Origin: an uncultured Saprospiraceae bacterium
GTDB taxonomy: Bacteria; Bacteroidota; Bacteroidia; Chitinophagales; Saprospiraceae
DNA length: 51,541 nucleotides
Direction: 5' to 3'
NCBI GenBank assembly: GCA_937974625.1
Contig: CALJVJ010000130.1
Coordinates: 1 to 51,541 of the forward strand
The notes under the pieces: generated by a model
Database searches by the model: none
The model's input: only the letters and a program-made list of their open reading frames with translations
Told to the model about the DNA's origin: nothing
In this document: piece by piece, positions 1 to 8,100 of the stretch
Layout: every line of letters starts with the position of its first letter
Position numbering within the stretch: the first letter of the stretch is position 1
Position numbers and translations under genes: made by a program

Positions 1-53
1 TGTAAAAATAGCATTGAAAAGGTGTATAAAAAAAGGTTATTTTTGGGTCATCA

Positions 54-216
54 TAAGTGCTTGAACACAAATAACTTAAGAATTTATGACGGTCTCTTTT
101 TCTGTTCCACGTCGTTGAAAATACTCGCCATAGCAAGCTATGTCTGCGTTTTTCGCCTAGTTGAACAAAAAAATAGCCTTGGTCAAAAGACTAACTTATT
201 TATGTCCAAGCACTTA
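54..216. repeat. Long imperfect palindrome A (163 bp)
   Basis: The two halves are inverted copies. The outer ends TAAGTGCTTG (54-63) and CAAGCACTTA (207-216) match perfectly, followed inward by similar ACA/AAATAA blocks and TGTTC, down to a core CATAGC-AA-GCTATG at 129-142. The midpoint of the outer ends and the centre of the core coincide at about 135. The ORFs that cross it look like chance ORFs. It lies directly upstream of the gene at 252. A transcript of either strand could fold into one long hairpin. Its role is unknown; a dispersed MITE- or REP-like element is an inference. Confidence 0.75.
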
Positions 217-251
217 CTTATTTTAAATTTCATTTCTAATACAGCAACAAT

Positions 252-866
252 TTGAAGGCGACCACCTTATTTTTACTACTATTGCTTCCGATTTTCATAA
301 ACGCACAAGACCTGCGTTTGGAGAATGCTTCATTCGAAGACGAGCCACAGGATGCAACAATGCCCCAACGTTGGCACAGTTGCAAAAAAGGGTCTACTCC
401 CGATATTTTACCTGGTTTTTGGGGAGTCTACTTAGAGCCTTATGATGGAGAAACGTATGTAGGGTTGATTACTCGTCCAGATGGAAGTTATGAAGTTATC
501 GGGCAGAAATTAGTAGCACCAATGAAGGGAAAAGAATGCTATTCTTTTAGTGTTCAACTAGCGCATTCTAATAGCTATGTCAATTATAATATTCCGATTC
601 GCTTAAGAATTTATGGAGGGAAGTCTTTTTGTGAAAAAAGCCAATTATTATGCGAAAGTGAATCCATAAAAAATAGAGATTGGAAAAAATATGATTTCAC
701 CGTATTCCCAAAGGTAGATTATGATTACATTATTTTAGAGGCGTATTATGCCAAAAGTATTTTTGTGCCTTATCCTGGGAATATCTTGATAGATGATTTC
801 TCCGTTTTCAAAAAATGTCCAAGAGCAGATTTAGGGATTCCTATAGCCAATTCCTCTACTTTTTAA
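252..866 (+). CDS. Secreted protein, stand-alone NGSFED-type carbohydrate-binding-like domain
   Basis: This is a 204-residue exported protein. Residues 1-18 form a clear signal peptide ending in INAQ, and the mature protein begins LRLENASFEDEPQ. The NASFED opening, the P-Q-RWHSC segment, DGETYVGLITR and the closing NILIDDFSVF follow the pattern of a galactose-binding-like beta-sandwich that I recall at the N terminus of many Bacteroidota OmpA-family and sorting-domain proteins; here it stands alone. I have no catalytic residues to point to. The start is TTG at 252, because no in-frame ATG precedes the signal peptide. It has no C-terminal type IX sorting domain, so Sec export to the periplasm or surface is the likely fate. 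Palindrome A lies immediately upstream. Function unknown; binding of a glycan is a guess. Confidence 0.7.
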   Translation: MKATTLFLLLLLPIFINAQDLRLENASFEDEPQDATMPQRWHSCKKGSTPDILPGFWGVYLEPYDGETYVGLITRPDGSYEVIGQKLVAPMKGKECYSFSVQLAHSNSYVNYNIPIRLRIYGGKSFCEKSQLLCESESIKNRDWKKYDFTVFPKVDYDYIILEAYYAKSIFVPYPGNILIDDFSVFKKCPRADLGIPIANSSTF

Positions 867-1075
867 ATAGTTTTTCATAACCTTCTTCCTAATCATTTTA
901 GGTACTTACAATCTCTTTGATTATTCTAACAGAAGGCATTCACAAGTAATTCTACCAACAACTATCAAATAAAAATCAGCATAGCCTAATAAAATTATTT
1001 TTTTTTCGCCTTTCAAAATGCAACTCCGCCATTTTTTTTCGTTTTATAAGCCAATACGAAAGTAACAATCAGTCT

Positions 1076-3028
1076 ATGCAAAACAATCGTTATCTATTTA
1101 TCTTTCTAATTCAATTAGTTAGTCCATTTTTTATTATCGCTCAAAACATTGGTATCCATGCCGCACCTATAGGTGACTGGACTAGTAAAGAGCAATTCTC
1201 ACCAGAATATCATTATAATTCGGTAGCCGTTTACCTTTTAAATGAGGATAAGACGCTAGAATTATTTAAACCTGAGCATTTAACCAAAGAACAACGCAAA
1301 CAAACTGGCGTTCGTAACTTTGACATTTTGGAATCTTTATATTTCTCTTTGCAACTTCCCAATCCAAAGCAAGAAGATGATATGATTGATTTTCCACTCT
1401 ACGCATTTGACATTCATAATTCAAAATCTTTTCAGGTGCCTCGAAATCAAGGAAAAATTATTGACCGGATTACAGATGAAGAATTGAATGGTCGCGGCTT
1501 AGAAGCAAAAGCCAAAATCGAAGCGATTAAAAAGAACCAATTACTAGAGGTAGCTTATCAAATATCTTCTAGTATCAATAAAATATTGGGAGATAAAATT
1601 TTCCACAATCCTGGAATTTCAGGAGTCATGCGTAAAGCCCAATCCTTTTTTGAAGATAAATATCGAGGAGAAATCGTCTCTGAGTTCACTATTCCAATCC
1701 TGCCTGGCAATGAAGATTTTGAATATAGACTACATTCCGCCTCTATCTATCAAGTAAAATGGGATTTCCAACCTTTAGTCAAAACTTTCAAAGGAAATAT
1801 GTGGTCAGATTTAGCAAATCAGAAAACGGTCACAGAAGCACAACTGAAAGATCGCCCCAGTAGGTCTTCCCGCTTCAACAAACACCCTTATTTGGTTGTA
1901 TTACGCTATAAATCTGCCTATTCCTTACCAGAAGCACATAAATTGAATGTAGAAATTTCTCAGCAATATTTGGATAAACGGCTTTATAATTTACAAGAAT
2001 TTCGTAAAGATGGGCATCAATATCAAGCTGAAGAAGGTTTTTTAAGTCTACTGAGAGAAGCGATTGATTTAAAACGCAATTGTGAAAATTATACCCGTAC
2101 AAGAGATAAAGGGCAGGCAGATGATGAACTAATCATTCATATTGCACAACAGCATTATGAACTACAAAGTGCCTACAAAAAGGAAGTCAAAAGACTAGAA
2201 AACACACCAGAACAAGCGGCCTATTTTAAGGATAATTATGAAGTAACTTATTATAAGTTTTTTAAACTAATTGATAATATATTATTCCAAGACCAGCAAT
2301 TAAAAGAAATAGGTCAAGTACCTTCTTATTTGGCAACCTTAAGTAAAACTGACTTAAAGAGAATTACACCTACTGCGTTATATGGTTATTTAAAAGAGCT
2401 AGAAACATATCGACGAATTGCAAGCAATATCACGCAGATTGAAGGTGATTTGTTTTATAAAATTAGAGAACAAATCAGCCAGATAGAAGCTAATTTTCAG
2501 CCACAGATTTTTAATGTCCCACCAGTTGGAGACAAACAAAAGCGAATGGAAAAATTAACAGCTTTACAAAAACAATATCCACTTTGTCAAAGCTGTCAAC
2601 AGGAAGCAAGCAAGCAAATAAATATCATACAACAATCCATTGATGATGAGCGTCGTACAGCTTTATTTAGGTTAAAAAATAAACAATTAAAATACCGTAA
2701 GTGCTTTGGAGATATTCAGCAAAAAGCGATAGCCAACTTAGCCCTTCGATACCCAAATAAAGATAGCCTGTCGAAATTGGAGATAGGATTATACACCGCC
2801 TATTCACAAAAGGTAACCCAATTGGAAAATATAGCAATGGAATTCCAGCAGATTGAAAAAGTTAGTATCGAAAAATTGGCCAGCGAAAAGTTACCTTTAA
2901 CCTTGCAAAAATATGAGGACATTTTAAGCCAATTCAATAATGAGACTTGCCAGCTATTGCATGGTGAGCTACTGACAAAAACCGACCTTAGTTGTTTAGA
3001 AAGCGGATGTAGAATAGTAATTCCCTAA
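1076..3028 (+). CDS. Large secreted protein of unknown function
   Basis: This 650-residue protein starts with a signal peptide (about residues 1-22, ending in IIAQ) and has no lipobox or C-terminal sorting domain. I do not recognise the family. The N-terminal third is mixed alpha/beta, with DDMIDFPLYAFDIHN around residues 100-114. The rest is rich in Lys, Glu and Gln and predicted mostly helical. A cysteine pair, CQSC at about residue 504, and further cysteines near the C terminus could form disulfides, which fits a periplasmic or surface location. It lies 209 bp downstream of the 252-866 gene on the same strand. No promoter matching TAnnTTTG was found upstream. It is convergent with the lipoprotein gene at 3264, and the space between the two is filled by palindrome B. 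Confidence 0.65.
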   Translation: MQNNRYLFIFLIQLVSPFFIIAQNIGIHAAPIGDWTSKEQFSPEYHYNSVAVYLLNEDKTLELFKPEHLTKEQRKQTGVRNFDILESLYFSLQLPNPKQEDDMIDFPLYAFDIHNSKSFQVPRNQGKIIDRITDEELNGRGLEAKAKIEAIKKNQLLEVAYQISSSINKILGDKIFHNPGISGVMRKAQSFFEDKYRGEIVSEFTIPILPGNEDFEYRLHSASIYQVKWDFQPLVKTFKGNMWSDLANQKTVTEAQLKDRPSRSSRFNKHPYLVVLRYKSAYSLPEAHKLNVEISQQYLDKRLYNLQEFRKDGHQYQAEEGFLSLLREAIDLKRNCENYTRTRDKGQADDELIIHIAQQHYELQSAYKKEVKRLENTPEQAAYFKDNYEVTYYKFFKLIDNILFQDQQLKEIGQVPSYLATLSKTDLKRITPTALYGYLKELETYRRIASNITQIEGDLFYKIREQISQIEANFQPQIFNVPPVGDKQKRMEKLTALQKQYPLCQSCQQEASKQINIIQQSIDDERRTALFRLKNKQLKYRKCFGDIQQKAIANLALRYPNKDSLSKLEIGLYTAYSQKVTQLENIAMEFQQIEKVSIEKLASEKLPLTLQKYEDILSQFNNETCQLLHGELLTKTDLSCLESGCRIVIP

Positions 3029-3070
3029 GTTGATAGCATTAGTCGGAATGATAATTTGTATTGAAATTAA

Positions 3071-3246
3071 TAACACAAAAAAGCGACTTAGGCCTCATGA
3101 AAAAATAAATCCGTCGTTTTGTTTTAGTTTTCTTTTCATAAACAGCTATGCTGGTTAGAAAAAGGAGGCTAATGCAAAATGTTCAAGGACGGAGTTATTT
3201 TTTCATCATCATTTAAGATGTGATGCCTAAGCCGCTTTTTGTCTTA
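3071..3246. repeat. Long imperfect palindrome B between convergent genes
   Basis: The left half 3071-3147 is an inverted copy of 3149-3246. Matching blocks are 3071-3092 with 3225-3246 (sharing CTTAGGC/GCCTAAG and A-tract/T-tract ends), 3097-3115 with 3188-3206 (ATGAAAAAATA...TCCGTC) and an inner TTTTG/TTAG block, closing on the core CAGC-TAT-GCTG at 3143-3153. One 18-base insertion makes the right half longer. Each end finishes in a T-run on its own strand, so it may also act as a bidirectional terminator for the genes ending at 3028 and 3264. Confidence 0.75.
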
Positions 3247-3263
3247 TATTACTAATTCAATTA

Positions 3264-3800
3264 TTAGTTCTTGTCCTTTCCGTAAGAAATCCAAGCGCCA
3301 GCTTTTTCGCCAAAATCTTTCATAAAGTATAGCTGTTTAGCTACACCATCGTATGCATAAAAAATAATTCCATCTGGAGTGGCATTCACCTCAAATTCCG
3401 TAATGGTGACTGTTCTCAATGGATTTCCAAAGCCAGTCCAAGTACCAGCACCTTCGCCATAATCAAGCATGTAGCTCATTTGTCCTGTACCACCATTTAA
3501 GATGTAAAAAGAAGTACCGATGTTTCTTTCAACTGCTTTAAAATGTAATTTTGTAGCTCCAGTAGAACGATATGGATTACCAAATCTTTTCCAAACACCT
3601 GCATCTTCGCTGTAATCAATCATATACGATAATTGGCCTGATTTAGCATCAATTGTATAGAAAGCAGTGCCATCTCCTTTAAAATTAGCCTCTAAAGCTA
3701 TATTTCCAGAAGACTGAGCAATTGGCTCCTTTGGATTACATGCAAATAAAATTCCTGTTAAAACGGCTAAACAACAAAAGTTCTTTAAAAAGTTTCTCAT
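3264..3800 (-). CDS. Lipoprotein with three internal repeats
   Basis: The 178-residue protein has a lipoprotein signal: a basic start, a hydrophobic stretch and LFAC, with the lipidated cysteine at residue 21. The mature part is three copies of a unit of about 45 residues. Each has a core of the form FY-x-x-D...G-Q-L-x-YM-x-DYGE-x-AG-x-W-x-x-FGNP (first copy about residues 46-82, then about 91-128 and 137-175). The unit recalls a blade of a tachylectin- or tectonin-like propeller or a beta-hairpin repeat, but three copies would not close a normal propeller alone. I do not recognise the family. Convergent with the 1076-3028 gene. A perfect 7-bp dyad (3838-3856) lies 38 bp upstream of the start and could be an operator. 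Confidence 0.7.
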   Translation of the reverse strand: MRNFLKNFCCLAVLTGILFACNPKEPIAQSSGNIALEANFKGDGTAFYTIDAKSGQLSYMIDYSEDAGVWKRFGNPYRSTGATKLHFKAVERNIGTSFYILNGGTGQMSYMLDYGEGAGTWTGFGNPLRTVTITEFEVNATPDGIIFYAYDGVAKQLYFMKDFGEKAGAWISYGKDKN

Positions 3801-3837
3801 GATCTTTGTTAAGTGTTATAAATTTAGTTAAAAAATT

Positions 3838-3856
3838 AGTTTCCAATTAGGAAACT
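3838..3856. promoter_or_regulatory. Perfect inverted repeat upstream of lipoprotein gene
   Basis: AGTTTCC-AATTA-GGAAACT is a perfect 7-bp dyad with a 5-bp spacer, 38-56 bp before the start codon of the minus-strand lipoprotein gene. A further half site GGAAACT lies near 3922. The size and place suit a dimeric regulator, but no regulator gene is adjacent, so the operator role is inferred. Confidence 0.4.
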
Positions 3857-3871
3857 TTAAATGGAAAATGA

Positions 3872-3902
3872 TTTTTTCGTCTCCGTTTAGACTACGAAAA
3901 AA
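3872..3902. repeat. 9-bp hairpin in lipoprotein upstream region
   Basis: TTTTTTCGT (3872-3880) and ACGAAAAAA (3894-3902) are perfect inverted copies around a 13-base loop. With T-runs on both sides it resembles a small bidirectional terminator, although no gene ends here. Confidence 0.4.
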
Positions 3903-4074
3903 TAATTAAGTTGTTTTGAAAAGGAAACTTCTATTGAAATGGGTTAAAATTAAATTAGGGGTCTTTAATCAATCGAAAATCGCTAAGCAATCACACACTA
4001 TAGCGTTATTACAAGTGAATTCGACTCAAAACAATTCTAGCTGAATTTAAGTTACAATTGAAGTAGGTTTAGAA

Positions 4075-4240
4075 GTTGTTTAAGAATTACTAATTGAGAT
4101 AAAAATATCAGAAAAACGGTTCTCAAAATTGGTTCTATCTTTTGAATAGCCTCGCGATAGCTATCAGGTTGAAAAGATAAAAGCCTTTTTGAGGTTCGGT
4201 TTTCTGGCTTTTGTAGTCAATTAAATAGTTTTTAAACAAC
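4075..4240. repeat. Long imperfect palindrome C (about 166 bp)
   Basis: The outer ends GTTGTTTAA (4075-4083) and TTAAACAAC (4232-4240) are perfect inverted copies. Inward come AATTGA/TCAATT, CAGAAAA/TTTTCTG and TATCTTTTGAA/TTGAAAAGATA, closing on the perfect core GATAGCTATC (4156-4165). The core flank CTCGCGATAGC resembles CTCGCCATAGC in palindrome A, so the two may belong to one family. It occupies much of the 584-bp gap between the lipoprotein gene and folA. No ORF is present. Confidence 0.75.
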
Positions 4241-4384
4241 TGCTTAGTAACAAAAATCACTAGCTTGTTAAAAAATACATAAAGATTTGAAAGGAATGGG
4301 GAAATGGAATTCGGAGGTAAAAATTAATAGTAGGTTAAACAAGGAGACCGCAATTTTAGAAATTAATCGCTTTATATCTGCAAT

Positions 4385-4891
4385 ATGCAAATAATAATCG
4401 TAGCAGCCAAGTCTGACAACCAAGTAATTGGAAAAGAAAACAAATTAGTATGGTATTTACCCGCAGATTTGCAATTTTTTATGCAAACTATAAAGGGAGC
4501 CTACCTTATAACGGGTAGAAAATCCTATGAATCTACACAGGGAAATGAAGTCTTTGGACCAGCAAGAAAGTTTGTCATTATTAGTAGAAATAAAGCATAT
4601 TCATCACCACATGGTAAAATTGCACACTCTTTAAAAGAAGCCATTAAAATAGCTAAAGAAGATAAGGCCAAACGATTGTGCATTTTGGGTGGAGCCACCA
4701 TTTATGAACAAGCGATGAATGTAGCAGATACTATGATTTTAACAGAAGTCCACGCGACTTTTGCAGGAGACACTTTTTTCCCAACAATCGATTTGAGTAA
4801 GTGGGAAGAAACCAATCGAGTATTTTATAAAAAAGATGCCCTGAATCCTTACGATTATTCATTTGTGACCTACCAAAAAAGGAATAAATAG
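4385..4891 (+). CDS. folA: Dihydrofolate reductase
   Basis: This 168-residue protein has the normal length and layout of bacterial DHFR, which reduces dihydrofolate to tetrahydrofolate with NADPH in the cytosol. Visible marks are the N-terminal IIIVAA strand, the loop with NKLVWYLPADLQFF (the acidic catalytic residue is the Asp at position 28), ITGRKSYES for cofactor binding, the nucleotide-binding ILGGATIYEQA and DTFFP near the end. No thymidylate synthase gene is next to it, although the two are often paired. TATATCTG at 4373-4380 resembles a Bacteroidota -7 box and lies only five bases before the ATG, so the message may be nearly leaderless. A 46-bp hairpin (4973-5019) follows downstream. 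Confidence 0.93.
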   Translation: MQIIIVAAKSDNQVIGKENKLVWYLPADLQFFMQTIKGAYLITGRKSYESTQGNEVFGPARKFVIISRNKAYSSPHGKIAHSLKEAIKIAKEDKAKRLCILGGATIYEQAMNVADTMILTEVHATFAGDTFFPTIDLSKWEETNRVFYKKDALNPYDYSFVTYQKRNK

Positions 4892-4972
4892 AGTTAAAAG
4901 TCTAACTAATGGGATTATTCCTGTAAAAAGAAAGTCTAATTTATTGCAATAGATAGATAAAAAGCCAATATT

Positions 4973-5019
4973 TGTAGAAGCAATTTAGGGAAATACTTAA
5001 ATTTGCAGTATCTTCTACA
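4973..5019. repeat. Hairpin downstream of folA
   Basis: TGTAGAAG (4973-4980) and CTTCTACA (5012-5019) are perfect inverted copies with weaker pairing inside (GCAA.../...TTGC). No T-run follows, so it is a weak candidate terminator for folA or a leader structure for the protease gene. Confidence 0.4.
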
Positions 5020-5121
5020 GGTAAAAACTATCCATATACAAGGCTATCGCTATTCCATTAAAGTCCGAGCCGAACACCTCTCAATACCATCGATAAATTT
5101 TTATTCATAGTTCCCAAACAA

Positions 5122-8100
5122 ATGATGAATATTAGACGTCTATTAACTGTATTAATAATTCTCTTCCTACTTGTTAGTACTTCCTTTGCTCAAGAAGCAA
5201 ACTTAGCATTAGCCAATGAAGAGCTAACCGTGTTAGCTGAAGATTTAAATTATGGAGATTCCGATATAGATAACCCAATCGTAACAGATTATTATACCTC
5301 AAATGGTATTACACATATCTATTATCAACAATCCGTCAATCAAATAGGTATATATGGAGCTACAGCTTCTGTCCACCTTAAAAATAATGAAGTTTTTGCA
5401 GCCAATTTAAATTTCCTAAAAGGTATAGATAAGAGAGACATCAAGCAGCAATTTCAAGTGCAAGCCTTAGAAGCGGTGGTAAGATTAGCTATTGCTCAAA
5501 ACTATCCACTTAGTCAGACCGAGATACTTATTTTAGAGGCCGACGAAGAAAATCCATCTAAACCAACAACCATCAGTGAATCCGGCATTTCTAACCGCGC
5601 AATTCCATTGAAATTGGTCTTTTTTGAAAATGACCAGCAAGAATTACAACTAGCATGGAGCATCTTTATTGATGAAAAAGGAGATGGAGACTATAAAAAT
5701 TTCATAGTCAATGCGACTACAGGTTCAATAGAAAAAGAAATCAATTTAACCATTTCTTGTAATTTTGACCACGACCATAGTAGTCATCATCCTAATTCCA
5801 CCAATCATCGATTAGGAAATATCTTATCCAATCATAAAGCGGCAGAAAGTATCGAAAAGATACAAGTCAACAATAGTTATACCGTTTATCCAATTCCTAT
5901 CGAAAGTCCGAATCATGGTATTCGTTCCGTAGAAGTGAGTCCTTGGTTAGCCAATCCAACAGCGTCCCCAAATGGTTGGCACAAAATAGGTGCGACCAAT
6001 TATACAACAACCCGAGGCAATAATGTAGATGCCTATGATGATAGTGACAATACCAATAGTCCAGCAAATGGAGATAGCGACCGAGTAGATGGAGGAACAA
6101 ATTTAGCGTTTAATAATCCATTAGATTTAAATGGAAATCCGTCAAATAATAAACCTGCCGCGATTACCAATTTATTTTATTGGAATAATATCATTCATGA
6201 TGTATGGTTCAATTATGGCTTTGACGAAGCATCGGGTAATTTCCAAGAAGAAAATTACACAGCTCAGGGCAATGGTAGTGACTATGTATATGCAGAAGCA
6301 CAGGATGGGTCGGGTACCTGTAATGCCAATATGTCTACACCGGGAGATGGGGGGAATCCACGCATGCAAATGTACCTCTGTAATGGCAGAGATGGAGATT
6401 TTGATAATGGCGTAGTAGTGCATGAATATGGACATGGTATTTCTATCCGTTTGGCAGGTGGCCCAAGTAACTCAAGCTGTTTGAATAATCAAGAACAAAT
6501 GGGTGAAGGCTGGTCGGATTGGTATGGAATGGTGATGACTATTCAACCAGGAGACACAGCCACTAAGTCAAGGCCGATGGGAACTTGGTTATTTGGTCAA
6601 GGCGCTACCGGAAGTGGTATTCGTCCATACCCTTACAATACAGATATGTCCATCAATCCTATGACTTATGGAACGCTTCCACAAAGTAATATTTCTGTCC
6701 CACACGGTGTCGGTTCTGTATGGGCTACGATGCTATGGGACTTAACTTGGGCGATGATTGATGAATATGGTTGGGATGCAGACTTATATAATGGTACAGG
6801 AGGAAATAATAAAACAATGGCTTTGGTTTTAGAGGGGTTGAAGTTACAACCGTGTAATCCAGGTTTTGTTGATGGCAGAGATGGGATTTTGAAAGCAGAT
6901 TCTTTATTAAATGGAGGTGCAAATTCACTATTGATTTGGGAAACATTTGCAAGAAGAGGCTTGGGTTATAGTGCAGATCAAGGTAGTACAGGAAGTAAAT
7001 CAGATGGTGTAGAAGCTTTTGATTTACCATCCTATTTCACCATTACCTTTGACAAAACAGCTGACAAAGAAACCGCTCAATTAGGCGAACCCATTACTTA
7101 TACTTTAACGGCTACTAATCAACAAACAACGCCGCTAAATAATTTGGTATTCACCGATTATCTACCAGATAACTTAGAATTTGTATCCGCTACTGACGGA
7201 GGACAAGCCAATGGTCAAACGGTTACTTGGCCTCAAATAAACTTAGGCGTTGCTCAATCTGCCACAAGAACAGTGGTCGCAAAGGTCAAAGAGGACTTAC
7301 AAAGTGTTCCTTCAGCCTTTGATGATGATTTAGAAAGTGGGTCGACTAACTGGGAAGTCATAACCGATAATGGATTAGCTACTTGGACGCTTCAAACCAA
7401 CAACTATGCTTCGTCGAGCACGGCGTATCATTGTCCAAGTAATCCTTCTGAAAGTATTACTAATTTAGTGACCACTACTGCTCTTGGAATTACTGCTCAA
7501 ACAGAATTAATATTTCAACATAGTTATGATATAGAATCCGGCACCTATTCCAATGGTCAGTTATTTGGTTGGGATGGAGGATTTGTTGAAATATCCATAG
7601 ATGATGGAGCAACTTGGACAGATTTGGGGAATGATATGACTACAAATGGGTATAATGCAACGCTTTATTATGGAGACCGTCCTGCTTATGTTGGCAACTC
7701 CAATGGATGGATAGAAACAAAAGTAGATTTATCAGCTTATGCCAATCAAATGGCAAAGATTCGATTTCAGATGCGTTATGATTACAGTGTATCAAATGAT
7801 GGCTGGTATATTGATGACATACAATTCACCAATCTAGGTTTGTCCGCAATTAATCAGGCTCAAATAAGTAATGGTACAGTAACCAATACAACCTTAGTCG
7901 ACAATCCAACGGAAATAGAGTTTACACCTTATAATTCTGCTCCAATAACAATGGAAGATTATGCAACGGTTGATGAAAATTCTACCAATAATACCATTGA
8001 TGTACAAGCGAATGATAGTGACCCAAATGCGCCGACCGATTTCTTAACCACGAGTATTTTCACACAACCAATGAATGGTTCTGCCATTCTTAATGGAAAT

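Noticed and set aside
22-255. 77-residue ORF across palindrome A
   Set aside because: It runs through an inverted repeat, overlaps the next start and shows no protein-like features.
54-4240. Palindromes as integron attC sites
   Set aside because: They are not spaced by single gene cassettes in one orientation, lack recognisable core sites, and no integron integrase is present; the only tyrosine recombinase looks like housekeeping Xer.
5897-7030. Short frames overlapping the M36 protease gene on both strands
   Set aside because: They lie wholly inside a long conserved coding region and look like low-complexity shadow translations.
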